DNA of 64,000 bases from Hyphomicrobiales bacterium (lineage in GTDB: Bacteria; Pseudomonadota; Alphaproteobacteria; Rhizobiales; Beijerinckiaceae), in contig CANGPL010000004.1 in assembly GCA_947455725.1 (NCBI GenBank), positions 27,549 through 91,548 on the forward strand. Direction: 5' to 3'. How positions within the stretch are numbered: position 1 is the first letter of the stretch; every line of letters begins with the position of its first letter. Below, one piece after another: positions 1 to 8,310 of this stretch. A model generated the notes under the pieces. That model was not told the DNA's origin and did not search any database. It saw only the letters and a program-made list of their open reading frames with translations. The translations under genes and the position numbers were made by a program.

Positions 1-150
1 CTGTTTGAATTCTAAAATATGCACTCTGATGCGGCGAACATAATCCAATGCAGTTCGGACCATCCCTGATTGACGAATAATCCAATCCGATATGGATGCA
101 AGATCACGCTCGGCGTGTGTCGTAAACTCAACTTTGTAACGCTTCGCCAT
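1..150 (-). CDS. parE: ParE-family toxin, 3' part outside the window
   Basis: The first 50 codons of a RelE/ParE-superfamily toxin start at the ATG at 150 and run off the left edge with no stop. The N-terminus begins MAKRYKVEFT and continues with THAERDLASISDWI, the usual ParE pattern of an opening beta strand followed by a helix carrying the dimer contacts. The start lies 23 bases inside the end of the upstream antitoxin gene, so the two are translationally coupled. ParE toxins of this family generally poison DNA gyrase, while RelE relatives cleave mRNA on the ribosome; the fragment is too short to separate these. The ParE call rests largely on the ParD partner. Confidence 0.8.
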   Translation of the reverse strand, partial: MAKRYKVEFTTHAERDLASISDWIIRQSGMVRTALDYVRRIRVHILEFKQ

Positions 151-406
151 TTTTTTTCATCCGCTCGATCAAGCGCTCTTCAAGCCGATCAAATACCTCA
201 TCGGCCGGAATCGGCGGTCGAGGATCATCTAATGCCGCGTTTATTTCAGTTTTCAGCCATTCAAATTGCTTCCTGCGATCCGCCTCATGATCCTCCAGCA
301 GCCGCAAACCCGCGCGCACGACTTCGCTGGCGTTCTGATACCGCCCCTCGCGAATTTGCTCCTGAATAAAGGCTTCGAACCGCTCACCAAGATTGACATT
401 GGCCAT
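128..406 (-). CDS. parD: ParD-family antitoxin
   Basis: A 92-residue ribbon-helix-helix antitoxin. The N-terminal pattern MANVNLGERFEAFIQEQI, then GRYQNASEVVRAGLRLLEDHE, is the ParD/CC2985 DNA-binding fold: one short strand and two helices that dimerise on an operator. The charged C-terminal half (residues about 50-92) would be the toxin-wrapping tail. The antitoxin precedes and overlaps the toxin gene by 23 bases, the standard parDE order. Autoregulation is likely because a 9-bp inverted repeat lies 15 bases upstream of its start. Confidence 0.9.
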   Translation of the reverse strand: MANVNLGERFEAFIQEQIREGRYQNASEVVRAGLRLLEDHEADRRKQFEWLKTEINAALDDPRPPIPADEVFDRLEERLIERMKKNGEALQS

Positions 407-421
407 GACGCGTACCCCTCA

Positions 422-443
422 ATTGTTATCAATAGATAACAAT
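422..443. promoter_or_regulatory. Inverted repeat, probable ParD operator
   Basis: Perfect 9-bp arms, ATTGTTATC and GATAACAAT, are separated by AATA. The element lies 15-37 bases upstream of the antitoxin start in an AT-rich stretch. ParD dimers bind palindromes in their own promoter, so this is the obvious candidate operator. The assignment is inferred from position and symmetry. Confidence 0.6.
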
Positions 444-607
444 ATATATCATTCCTAGATAGGAAGGAATAGAAACATCGTTTTAGCCCCTTCGCGAAAC
501 CCCTTCCCTTTCAGCCCAAAATCCCCTATATGCGGCGCAACATATCGAAACCGAATGCCCGGGGGTTTTTCGAAAGCCGCCGGGCTTCGCATTGGAAAGC
601 CCTCTCT

Positions 608-2431
608 ATGGATCTCCGGAATATTGCTATCATCGCGCACGTCGACCACGGCAAAACCACGCTTGTGGACAAGCTGCTCGCTCAATCCGGCACGTTCCGC
701 GAGAACCAGAAAGTGGCTGAACGCGCGATGGACTCGAACGATCTCGAGCGCGAGCGCGGCATTACGATTTTGGCCAAGTGCACCTCGGTGCAGTGGCATG
801 ACACCCGTATCAACATCGTCGACACCCCCGGCCACGCCGATTTCGGCGGCGAGGTAGAGCGTATTCTGAACATGGTGGATGGCGTTGTCGTGTTGGTCGA
901 CGCAGCAGAAGGCCCGATGCCACAGACGAAATTCGTTGTGTCAAAGGCGTTGAAACTCGGCCTAAAACCGATTGTGGCGATTAACAAGATTGATAAGCCT
1001 GAAGCGCGGGCATCCGAAGTCGTCAACGAAGTGTTTGATCTCTTCGCGGCCCTTGATGCAACCGACGAGCAGCTCGATTTCCCAATTCTCTATGGTTCAG
1101 CCAAGCAAGGCTGGATGTCGACCCATCCAGATGGCCCGAAGGATTCGCTCGGACCGATGTTTGATATGATTTTGGCGCATGTTGCGCCACCTAAGACCGA
1201 AGAAGGCGCCTTCCGCCTCATCGGTACGATTTTGGAAGCCAACCCCTATCTTGGCCGTATCGTGACGGGCCGTATTACCTCGGGTTCGGTGAAGCCTAAC
1301 CAGGCGTTCAAAGTATTGGGCGCTGATGGCAAGCTCATTGAGCAAGGCCGTGTTTCAAAAGTGCTCGGCTTCCGTGGCCTCGAGCGCGTGCCGGTTGATG
1401 AGGCCGTTGCGGGCGATATCATCGCCATTGCCGGTATGGTCAAAGGCACGGTTGCGGATACGTTCTGCGATCCTTCGATTGATTTGCCATTGCCTGCGCA
1501 TCCTATCGATCCGCCAACCGTTACCATGCAGTTCCGCGTGAATGACTCGCCATTGGCAGGTACCGAAGGCGACAAGGTAACAAGCCGTGTCATTCGTGAC
1601 CGCCTCTTCAAAGAGGGCGAAGGCAATATCGCGCTGCGCATCACCGAATCCGCCGATAAGGATTCGTTTGAAGTAGCAGGTCGTGGCGAATTGCAGCTTG
1701 CTATTCTGATTGAGCAAATGCGCCGCGAAGGGTTTGAACTCGCCGTGTCGCGTCCAAAGGTTGTTTACTCGCGCGATCCGGACACCAATCAGGTGCTGGA
1801 GCCGATTGAAGAAGTCGTCATCGACGTGGATGAAGAACATTCCGGCGTTGTTGTGCAAAAAATGTCAGAGCGTAAAGCCGATATGATGGAAATGCGGCCT
1901 TCGGGCGGCAACCGTCTGCGCCTTGTGTTCCACGCGCCAACCCGTGGCCTCATCGGCTATCTCGGCGAGTTGCTCACCGATACGCGCGGCACCGCCATCA
2001 TGAACCGCTTGTTCCATGGTTATGCGCCTTATAAGGGCGAAATCGCAGGACGTCGTAATGGCGTGTTGATCTCGAATGATATGGGCGAAGCTGTTGCTTA
2101 CGCGATGTGGAATTTGGAAGATCGCGGCCCGATGATGATCGAGCCAGGCTGGAAGGTCTATCAAGGCATGATCGTGGGCGAGCACACCCGCGAGAACGAT
2201 TTGGAAGTGAATTTGCTCAAGGGCAAAAAACTCACCAACGTTCGTGCGGCGGGTAAGGACGAAGCCGTCCGCTTGACGCCTCCGATCCGCATGACGCTTG
2301 AAAAGTCACTCGCCTATATTCAAGACGACGAATTGCTGGAAGTGACACCGAAGTCGATCCGCCTCAGGAAAGTGCATCTCGATCCGAATGATCGGAAGCG
2401 CGCTGAGCGGTCTAAGGAAGCGGTGGCATAA
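608..2431 (+). CDS. typA: Translational GTPase TypA/BipA
   Basis: A 607-residue ribosome-binding GTPase of the EF-G/LepA class, the usual TypA length. It acts in the cytoplasm on ribosomes and is linked to 50S assembly and stress adaptation. The sequence opens MDLRNIAIIAHVDHGKTTL, with the P-loop (AHVDHGKT) and then the effector region ERERGITILAK, DTPGHADFGGEV (G3) and NKIDKPEAR (G4). The C-terminal domain contains GYAPYKGEI and LKGKKLTNVRAAG, typical of TypA. An in-frame GTG lies 78 bases upstream, but the ATG at 608 matches the family N-terminus. It is monocistronic, with a hairpin 10 bases after the stop. Confidence 0.97.
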   Translation: MDLRNIAIIAHVDHGKTTLVDKLLAQSGTFRENQKVAERAMDSNDLERERGITILAKCTSVQWHDTRINIVDTPGHADFGGEVERILNMVDGVVVLVDAAEGPMPQTKFVVSKALKLGLKPIVAINKIDKPEARASEVVNEVFDLFAALDATDEQLDFPILYGSAKQGWMSTHPDGPKDSLGPMFDMILAHVAPPKTEEGAFRLIGTILEANPYLGRIVTGRITSGSVKPNQAFKVLGADGKLIEQGRVSKVLGFRGLERVPVDEAVAGDIIAIAGMVKGTVADTFCDPSIDLPLPAHPIDPPTVTMQFRVNDSPLAGTEGDKVTSRVIRDRLFKEGEGNIALRITESADKDSFEVAGRGELQLAILIEQMRREGFELAVSRPKVVYSRDPDTNQVLEPIEEVVIDVDEEHSGVVVQKMSERKADMMEMRPSGGNRLRLVFHAPTRGLIGYLGELLTDTRGTAIMNRLFHGYAPYKGEIAGRRNGVLISNDMGEAVAYAMWNLEDRGPMMIEPGWKVYQGMIVGEHTRENDLEVNLLKGKKLTNVRAAGKDEAVRLTPPIRMTLEKSLAYIQDDELLEVTPKSIRLRKVHLDPNDRKRAERSKEAVA

Positions 2432-2440
2432 AAACGGACC

Positions 2441-2458
2441 GCGAGCCTCCGGGCTCGC
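2441..2458 (+). terminator. Stem-loop after typA
   Basis: A perfect 7-bp GC-rich stem (GCGAGCC and GGCTCGC, loop TCCG) begins 10 bases past the typA stop and is followed by ATTCCTTTGTT. The T-run is interrupted, so termination may be partial; a stronger terminator follows at 2533. Confidence 0.55.
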
Positions 2459-2484
2459 ATTCCTTTGTTGCGCGCGCTCTCAAT

Positions 2485-2602
2485 CGTGATTGCGAACGAC
2501 CGCGAAGCAACCCAGCTGATCATGAAAGATAGAGCGCAATGGTGACATTGCGCTTTTTTGTTACCCTCAACTGGATTGCTTCGCTCATCGCTCGCAAGGA
2601 CG
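2485..2602. repeat. Dispersed palindromic repeat A, copy 1
   Basis: An element of about 118 bp with inverted ends. The left end reads GTGATTGCGAACGACCGCG then AAGCAACCCAG; the right end reads CTGGATTGCTTCG then CTCGCAAGGACG. The same architecture recurs at 12003-12121 and 27508-27625. The central part differs between copies, and here it is occupied by a complete intrinsic terminator. No coding potential is seen. It resembles the palindromic intergenic elements widespread in Hyphomicrobiales genomes. Confidence 0.8.
2533..2560 (+). terminator. Rho-independent terminator inside repeat A copy 1
   Basis: A 9-bp stem (AGCGCAATG and CATTGCGCT, loop GTGA) is followed at once by six T residues. It is a textbook intrinsic terminator, 102 bases after the typA stop, sitting in the centre of the dispersed repeat. 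Confidence 0.8.
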
Positions 2603-2728
2603 AATGCTGAGAGATTTCACCTTATAAACCACGCCGCCACATCCGCCATTCCACGAAACAAAATCGCCGGATCGAACAGCAACCGGTCGAGAGGCACCCC
2701 TCTCTAACCGATTGCCATCAATATGTAA

Positions 2729-2753
2729 TTGCATTATACTTACAAAAATGCAA
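2729..2753. promoter_or_regulatory. Inverted repeat upstream of the RHH-MazF pair
   Basis: Arms TTGCAT and ATGCAA are separated by 13 bases in an AT-rich stretch ending 17 bases before the antitoxin start. Position fits an operator for the ribbon-helix-helix antitoxin. Short arms make this a weak call. Confidence 0.35.
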
Positions 2754-2770
2754 GCATAACGGATCACGCC

Positions 2771-3073
2771 ATGCCCCGAGCCAGCCAGCACCCGAAAGAG
2801 ACGAGTTTTAATCTCCGGATTGATCCGGCGTTGAAGGCAGCCTTCACCCGAGCGACCGAGGCGGAGGACAAGCCAGCTGCCCAAGTGGTTCGGGATTTTA
2901 TGCGGGCCTATGTGCGGGCCCGTGAGCGGCGCGCTTTTGCGGTACAGGCACGGCGGGACTCGCTTGTGATCAAGGCGGCAGCAAGCGACCCGAACAGTGA
3001 CGAGGCTCAAGTGATGCGGGAAATCGAGGCGGAAATGGCTGACCCTCACTTTTGGGAAGGTGCGGGAAAGTGA
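2771..3073 (+). CDS. Ribbon-helix-helix antitoxin partner of MazF
   Basis: A 100-residue antitoxin. Residues about 10-45 (ETSFNLRIDPALKAAFTRA then PAAQVVRDFMRAYV) form the strand-helix-helix DNA-binding fold, and the acidic C-terminus (EIEAEMADPHFWEGAGK) is the expected toxin-binding tail. The ATG at 2771 was chosen over one at 2729 because the protein begins there in the family style and the upstream codons cover the putative operator. Its TGA overlaps the GTG of the following toxin gene by 3 bases, so the pair is coupled. Confidence 0.82.
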   Translation: MPRASQHPKETSFNLRIDPALKAAFTRATEAEDKPAAQVVRDFMRAYVRARERRAFAVQARRDSLVIKAAASDPNSDEAQVMREIEAEMADPHFWEGAGK

Positions 3074-3405
3074 AACGAGGTGATCTCGTGACCATCGCCA
3101 TGCAGGGGGATTATGGCAAACCGCGACCAGCGCTTATCATCCAAGCGGATGCTTTCGAGGCTCTTGAGAGCGTTACAGTTTTACGCCTGACAAGCGAGAT
3201 ACGGGACGCACCCAGCCTGCGCCTAACCCTGATACCAACGGCGGCAAACGGGCTGCGCGCGCCTTCGCAAATCATGATCGATAAGGCGGCGACTTTGCCG
3301 CGTGATAAGATCGGTGCGGTGATTGGACGGATTGATAAACCGATGATGCGAAGGGTTAATCAAGCGCTGATGGCCTTTTTCGATCTGGAGGAAGAAGCAG
3401 CGTGA
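3070..3405 (+). CDS. PemK/MazF-family toxin
   Basis: A 111-residue endoribonuclease-type toxin starting at a GTG. It opens VKRGDLVTIAMQGDYGKPRPALIIQ, the MazF/PemK signature in which the arginine-proline of KPRPALIIQ lies in the active site of an SH3-like barrel. The motif SQIMIDKAATLPRDKIGAVIG further down is the conserved second half, with the basic residue used in RNA cleavage. The start overlaps the antitoxin stop, and an upstream ATG at 3052 would lengthen the overlap without matching the family N-terminus. Expected activity is sequence-specific mRNA cleavage. Confidence 0.88.
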   Translation: MKRGDLVTIAMQGDYGKPRPALIIQADAFEALESVTVLRLTSEIRDAPSLRLTLIPTAANGLRAPSQIMIDKAATLPRDKIGAVIGRIDKPMMRRVNQALMAFFDLEEEAA

Positions 3406-3419
3406 TACCATCTCCCCCC

Positions 3420-3932
3420 ATGACATCCCCTCTCACCCTCATTCTCGGCGGTGCCCGCTCCGGCAAGACGCGTTATGCGGAGACGCTGATTAAAGCGCTG
3501 CCGCAGCCTTGGACCTATGTGGCGACGGCCGAGATATGGGATGAGGAGATGCGCGAGCGCATTGCCCGCCATCAGGCAGATCGCAGCGAGAAGGGCTGGG
3601 TTACTGTCGAAGCGCCGGTTGAAATCTGGCATGCACTCGAAGGCCATACGCCGGTGCTGGTCGATTGCCTCACGCTTTGGCTGACCAATGTAATGCTTGG
3701 CGAGCATGATATTGAAGCGGCCATTATCCGGCTGGAAGCTGCTCTGGAACGCCGCACGGCACCCACATTCCTTGTGGCCAATGAAGTGGGCCTTGGCATT
3801 GTGCCAGACAATAAGCTCGCACGCGATTTTCGTGACCATTCGGGAAGGCTGCATCAAAGGCTGGCCGCGCGGGCGGACCGCGTGGTATTAATGGTGGCGG
3901 GGCTGCCGCTTGTGGTTAAACCAAGTGCCTGA
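3420..3932 (+). CDS. cobU: Bifunctional adenosylcobinamide kinase/adenosylcobinamide-phosphate guanylyltransferase
   Basis: A 170-residue protein of the late cobalamin pathway (called CobP in alphaproteobacteria). It phosphorylates adenosylcobinamide and then transfers GMP from GTP, preparing the molecule for lower-ligand attachment. The P-loop is LGGARSGKTRYAE near the N-terminus. Other family landmarks are PVLVDCLTLWLTNVM and LVANEVGLGIVPDNKLARDF, ending VLMVAGLPLVVK. The ATG at 3420 is preferred to a GTG 18 bases upstream that overlaps the toxin stop. No other cobalamin gene is in view, so the gene is an orphan here. Confidence 0.93.
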   Translation: MTSPLTLILGGARSGKTRYAETLIKALPQPWTYVATAEIWDEEMRERIARHQADRSEKGWVTVEAPVEIWHALEGHTPVLVDCLTLWLTNVMLGEHDIEAAIIRLEAALERRTAPTFLVANEVGLGIVPDNKLARDFRDHSGRLHQRLAARADRVVLMVAGLPLVVKPSA

Positions 3933-3948
3933 CGCGTCGGCTTATGAG

Positions 3949-4509
3949 ATGCGGGCATTGGATGATGTTTTTGCGCTTATCCTGACGCTTAATCGGATAA
4001 AACCGCACCCTTCCCTTCCAAAACGGCTTGGCCCTCTGCTGAGCGATCTCAAAAAGCCGCTTCCATCGCGTGATCCCAAAGAATTGGCGGAATTGGTGCA
4101 TGCGCTTTGGATTTCAAACCGCGATGCCAAGGCTGAGCAGCTAATGGCAGATGCCATAGCCGCCATTGACCAGCAAAAGCCTGAACAGGCCAAGGAGCTT
4201 ATCGAGAAGCTTATGCGCCTATGTCCCGCTTGGTCCGAAGCCTATTACAAACGCGCTATCGTCGCCTTGATGCTGAATAATCCGTCCGAGGCCGTTTCCT
4301 TGCTTGGCGAGACGGTGCGGCTTGAGCCGCGGCACTTTGCCGCGATTTCGCTGTTCGGGCAAATTTGCCTCGACCATAACCGCCTGCATGAAGCCCGCGC
4401 CGCGCTCCAAATTGCCCTTGAAATGAACCCGCATTTAAAAGGGGTAGCCGATACGATTTCGGCCATTCATCGGAAGCTGATCGCCGAAGATAATCGCTTA
4501 AACGGATAA
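3949..4509 (+). CDS. Tetratricopeptide-repeat protein
   Basis: A protein of about 186 residues, mostly helical. At least three TPR-like helix pairs are visible in the last 120 residues, for example CPAWSEAYYKRAIVALMLNN, PSEAVSLLGETVRLEPRHFA and HEARAALQIALEMNPHLKG, each ending in the proline-containing turn of TPRs. There is no signal peptide or membrane segment. The start is uncertain: the ATG at 3949 follows the cobU stop by 16 bases, and an in-frame GTG at 3925 would overlap cobU. It is probably a protein-interaction scaffold; the partner is unknown. Confidence 0.75.
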   Translation: MRALDDVFALILTLNRIKPHPSLPKRLGPLLSDLKKPLPSRDPKELAELVHALWISNRDAKAEQLMADAIAAIDQQKPEQAKELIEKLMRLCPAWSEAYYKRAIVALMLNNPSEAVSLLGETVRLEPRHFAAISLFGQICLDHNRLHEARAALQIALEMNPHLKGVADTISAIHRKLIAEDNRLNG

Positions 4510-4640
4510 TATTCTACACTTTTAAGCGTAGATTCACTTGCACCCTAGCCGGAAAAAAGCTTGGATGGGGGTCTCAATAGGCTAGCAGAGGCGGTGCTTA
4601 CCAGCCCACTGCGCTTGGGAAACTGAAAAAGGGAAAATCC

Positions 4641-6239
4641 ATGTTCAACTCAAGTCTAAAACTTGCTGCCAGCGTCGGCCTTGCCGCGATGCTGATTGGC
4701 GCTTCGGCTGCATCGGCCAAGACATTGGTCTATTGCTCCGAAGGCAGCCCGGAAAGCTTTACGCCGGCCATGAACGGCACCGGCACCAGCTTTGACGCTG
4801 ATCGTCCCGTATTCGATAAGCTCACGGCGTTTGAACGCGGCGGCACCAATGTTGGCCCAGGCTTGGCAACGAGCTGGGACGTGACCGACGGCGGCAAGAC
4901 GCTGACCTTCCACCTCCGCAAGGGCGTTAAGTTCCATTCGGGCGTAAACGGCTTCAAGCCAACCCGCGATTTCAATGCCGACGACGTTCTGTTCTCGTTC
5001 AACCGTCAGTGGAAGCCTGATCATCCTTATTTCAAGGTTTCGGGCGGCAAATATGACTATTTCAACGATATGGATATGCCGGCCTTGCTCGACACCATTG
5101 AGAAGACGGACGACTACACGGTTGTCATGAAGCTCAAGGAGCCAAACATGCCGATCCTCGCCAATTTGGCGATGGATTTCGCTTCTATTCATTCGGCAGA
5201 ATATGCTGATTTCTTGATGAAGGCGGGTAAGCCTGAGCAGTTCGACCAAATTCCAGTCGGCACGGGCCCATTCATTTTCGTGACCTATCAAAAGGATGCG
5301 ATGATCCGCTTCAAGAAGAACCCTGACTACTTCGGTGAGAAGGCGCTCGTTGATGATCTCGTTTTCGCCATCACGCCAGATCCAACCGCCCGTCTTTCGA
5401 AGCTGAAGGCTGGCGAGTGCCATTTCGCGATTGCACCGCGTCCAGCCGATCTTGAAGAAATCAAGAAGGATAAGGCGCTCAGCCTCATCAGCCAGTCGGG
5501 CTTGAACGTTTCGTATTGGGCGTTCAACACCGAGAAGGCTCCTTTCGATAAGAAGGAAGTCCGTCAAGCGTTCAACATGGCGATTGACCATGATGCCATC
5601 ATCAAGGAAGTGTTCCTTGGTTCGGGCACATCGGCAAAGAACCTGATCCCGCCAACGCTCTGGTCTTATAACGACAAGGTTCCGGCCTATTCGTTCGATC
5701 CAGAAAAGGCCAAGGCAATGCTGAAGGCCGCAGGCGTTACGACTCCGCTTGAAATCGATCTCTGGTATCTCCCCGTTCAGCGTCCGTATAATCCAAACGG
5801 CAAGCGCATGGCGGAAATGATGCAGGCTGATTTGGCAAAGATCGGCGTCAATGCGAAGCTCGTCACCTATGAATGGGGTGAGTATCGCAAGCGCATGCAG
5901 AAGGGTGAGCACATGACGGGCCAGCTCGGCTGGACCGGCGACAATGGCGATCCGGACAACTTCTTCTTCCTGCGCGGTTGCGCAGCATCGAAGGGCGGCT
6001 TGAACGTCACGAAATGGTGCAACAAGGAATATGATGACCGTCTGAACAAGGCGAAGAGCCTCTCGGACATCAAAGAGCGTACAAAGCTCTACGAAGAAAT
6101 GCAGGTCATCGAGCACGAAGAAGCTCCAGACATGAAGATCGGTCACTCGATCGTGTTTGAAGCGATGCGTGCAGAAGTGACCGGCTACAAGCAGAGCCCA
6201 TTCGGCAGCCATGAATTCCAAGGCGTCGATGTGAAGTAA
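4641..6239 (+). CDS. dppA: Periplasmic dipeptide/oligopeptide-binding protein
   Basis: A 532-residue solute-binding protein of the SBP_bac_5 (DppA/OppA) family, the expected length. A Sec signal peptide spans residues 1-26 (MFNSSLKLAASVGLAAMLIG then ASAASA before K). The mature protein starts KTLVYCSEGSPESF, as in DppA. Later landmarks are ADDVLFSFNRQW, PVGTGPFIF and LGWTGDNGDPDNFFF, the last being the DppA peptide-site loop. It would bind short peptides in the periplasm for the permease encoded next. A REP-like palindrome, not a clear terminator, separates it from dppB by 166 bases. Confidence 0.93.
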   Translation: MFNSSLKLAASVGLAAMLIGASAASAKTLVYCSEGSPESFTPAMNGTGTSFDADRPVFDKLTAFERGGTNVGPGLATSWDVTDGGKTLTFHLRKGVKFHSGVNGFKPTRDFNADDVLFSFNRQWKPDHPYFKVSGGKYDYFNDMDMPALLDTIEKTDDYTVVMKLKEPNMPILANLAMDFASIHSAEYADFLMKAGKPEQFDQIPVGTGPFIFVTYQKDAMIRFKKNPDYFGEKALVDDLVFAITPDPTARLSKLKAGECHFAIAPRPADLEEIKKDKALSLISQSGLNVSYWAFNTEKAPFDKKEVRQAFNMAIDHDAIIKEVFLGSGTSAKNLIPPTLWSYNDKVPAYSFDPEKAKAMLKAAGVTTPLEIDLWYLPVQRPYNPNGKRMAEMMQADLAKIGVNAKLVTYEWGEYRKRMQKGEHMTGQLGWTGDNGDPDNFFFLRGCAASKGGLNVTKWCNKEYDDRLNKAKSLSDIKERTKLYEEMQVIEHEEAPDMKIGHSIVFEAMRAEVTGYKQSPFGSHEFQGVDVK

Positions 6240-6255
6240 TAGAGCAATGTAGTTG

Positions 6256-6368
6256 CCTTCTCCCATTGGGGAGAAGGTGACCGCGGAGCGGTCGGATGAG
6301 GGACTAGCGGAATACCATTAGAACCTCATCCGTCGCTTCCGGCGACACCTTCTCCTTCAAGGAGAAGG
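6256..6368. repeat. Dispersed palindromic repeat B, copy 1
   Basis: An imperfect palindrome of about 113 bp between dppA and dppB. The left side starts with a hairpin (CCTTCTCCC, ATTG, GGGAGAAGG) followed by a second small stem and GGATGAGG. The right side is the inverted counterpart: CCTCATCCGTCGC, then CCTTCTCCTTCAAGGAGAAGG split as two arms around TTCAA-like centres. The second copy is at 21450-21560. Inside the operon it could act like the REP element of malE-malF, protecting upstream mRNA so the binding protein is made in excess; that role is inferred. Confidence 0.8.
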
Positions 6369-6405
6369 ATGCGTTAAATTTTATCTGCAGGACAATCCGC
6401 TTCCC

Positions 6406-7416
6406 ATGATCAAATTCATCCTGCGCCGATTATTGCTCACGATTCCAACCTTTATCGCGTTGATGTTCGTGACCTTCATCGCGATCCGACTTGTTCCCGG
6501 TGATCCTGTTGAAGTGCGCACCGGCGAGCATGGTATTTCTCCCGAACGCCTCGCCTATTTCCGGCACGAGCTTGGTCTCGATCAACCTGTCTGGAAGCAA
6601 TTTCTCGATTATGTTTGGCAATTGCTGCATGGCGATTTTGGCGTTTCGCTCTCGAGCAACGAAAAAGTTCTCACCGAATTCCTAACCCTCTTTCCTGCCA
6701 CGCTTGAGCTATCGCTCGCTGGCATTTTATTCGCCGTTACTCTTGGCGTGCCCGCTGGCGTTGTTGCCGCGGTTAAGCGCGGCAGCTGGTTTGATCATAC
6801 GTTGATGGGGGCGGCCGTTGCCGGCTTCTCGATGCCGATTTTCTGGTGGGGCCTCTTGCTGATCATGCTCGTCTCCGAAGGCTGGCATTTGACGCCAGTT
6901 GCTGGTCGCATCGACATGATCAAATTTTATTTCGAGCCAACCACGGGCTTTATGTTGATTGACTCGCTTTTGTCGGATCAAAAAGGTGCGTTTTTATCAA
7001 CGCTGCATCACCTCGTGCTGCCCATGATTGTGCTTGGCACCGTGCCGCTTGCCGTTATCGCGCGCATGACGCGTTCGTCGATGCTGGAAGTGTTGAGCGA
7101 AGATTATGTCCGTACGGCGCGCGCCAAAGGCCTGTCCGAATTTCGTGTGATTTCACTACATGCCTTGCGCAACGCGCTGATACCGGTCGTAACCGTTGTC
7201 GGACTTCAAGTCGGCGGTTTGCTCGCAGGCGCCGTGTTGACGGAAACGATTTTTTCCTGGCCGGGCGTTGGCAAATGGTTGATCGACTCGATTGGCCGTC
7301 GCGACTATCCCGCTTTGCAAGGTGGTATCTTGCTGATTTCATCGCTGGTTATCATCATCAATCTGCTCGTCGATGTGCTGTACGGGGCCATTAATCCGAG
7401 GATCCGTCATGGCTAA
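6406..7416 (+). CDS. dppB: Dipeptide ABC transporter permease DppB
   Basis: A 336-residue inner-membrane permease with six predicted transmembrane helices. The N-terminus MIKFILRRLLLTIPTFIAL is the hallmark first helix of DppB/OppB proteins, followed by RLVPGDPVE. The cytoplasmic EAA loop that contacts the ATPases reads DYVRTARAKGLSE. The stop overlaps the start of dppC by 8 bases, so the two permease subunits are translated in step and are expected to form a heterodimer. Confidence 0.95.
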   Translation: MIKFILRRLLLTIPTFIALMFVTFIAIRLVPGDPVEVRTGEHGISPERLAYFRHELGLDQPVWKQFLDYVWQLLHGDFGVSLSSNEKVLTEFLTLFPATLELSLAGILFAVTLGVPAGVVAAVKRGSWFDHTLMGAAVAGFSMPIFWWGLLLIMLVSEGWHLTPVAGRIDMIKFYFEPTTGFMLIDSLLSDQKGAFLSTLHHLVLPMIVLGTVPLAVIARMTRSSMLEVLSEDYVRTARAKGLSEFRVISLHALRNALIPVVTVVGLQVGGLLAGAVLTETIFSWPGVGKWLIDSIGRRDYPALQGGILLISSLVIIINLLVDVLYGAINPRIRHG

Positions 7417-8305
7417 TCCGAATCCAACCCCAACGCTCGCACCAGCCGGACCGTTGAGTGCGTTTTGGAATGCGTTCTCGCAAAATCGCGGTGCCGTCGG
7501 CGGGCTGATCATTCTACTCACGATCATCGTGCTCGCGATTTTTGCGGAATGGATCGCGCCCTATTCAGCCGTCGAACAATTTCGCGGCATGACGAAACTT
7601 CCGCCGGCTTGGGCGGAAGGTGGCGACAAGCATTTCTTACTCGGCACCGACGCGCTTGGTCGCGATATGCTATCGCGTTTGATTTATGGCGCGCGTATCT
7701 CACTCTTCATCGGACTTGCGGTGATGAGTGTATCGGTTGTCGTCGGCATCACGCTTGGCCTACTCGCGGCCTTTCTTGGCGGTGTTGTTGATTCAGTACT
7801 GATGCGCATCATGGATCTCATCATGTCGATCCCGAGCTTGGTGCTCGCTATTCTTGTTGTCTCAATCTTAGGACCGAGCCTTACCAATACAATTGTTGCG
7901 GTGTCGGTTGTTTATCTGCCCAATTATGTGCGCTTGGTACGTGGCTCGGCGCTTTCAGAATTCGGCAAGGATTATATCATCGCAGCTAAAGTTGCGGGCG
8001 TTGGTCCGATCCGTTTAATGTTTGTGACCGTTTTGCCGAACTGTTTGGCGCCCCTCATCGTGCAGGCGGCCCTTGGCGTATCAAATGCTATTCTTGAAGC
8101 TGCAGCACTTGGCTTTTTAGGCCTTGGCGCCCAACCACCAACGCCGGAATGGGGCGCGATGTTGGCCGATGCGCGCGAATTTATTCGCTCTAATCCGTGG
8201 ATCGTCACGCTGCCAGGTCTTGCGATTTTGGTATCCGTTGTTTCGATCAACCTCTTCGGTGATGGCTTGCGCGATGCGCTTGATCCGAAATTGAGAAGGA
8301 GCTGA
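7409..8305 (+). CDS. dppC: Dipeptide ABC transporter permease DppC
   Basis: A 298-residue permease with a cytoplasmic N-terminus of about 30 residues, a first membrane helix (GGLIILLTIIVLAIFAEWI) and five further helices, as in DppC/OppC. The sequence LGTDALGRDMLSRLIYGARIS is the family signature after the first periplasmic loop, and the EAA loop reads DYIIAAKVAGVG. The ATG at 7409 was chosen because it overlaps dppB and gives the usual N-terminus; a longer reading to 7373 would lie inside dppB. Confidence 0.95.
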   Translation: MANPNPTPTLAPAGPLSAFWNAFSQNRGAVGGLIILLTIIVLAIFAEWIAPYSAVEQFRGMTKLPPAWAEGGDKHFLLGTDALGRDMLSRLIYGARISLFIGLAVMSVSVVVGITLGLLAAFLGGVVDSVLMRIMDLIMSIPSLVLAILVVSILGPSLTNTIVAVSVVYLPNYVRLVRGSALSEFGKDYIIAAKVAGVGPIRLMFVTVLPNCLAPLIVQAALGVSNAILEAAALGFLGLGAQPPTPEWGAMLADAREFIRSNPWIVTLPGLAILVSVVSINLFGDGLRDALDPKLRRS

Positions 8306-8310
8306 CGGCG

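Noticed and set aside
4656..6266. Minus-strand ORF of 536 codons over dppA
   Set aside because: Antisense shadow of dppA, which has a signal peptide and family motifs in the other direction.
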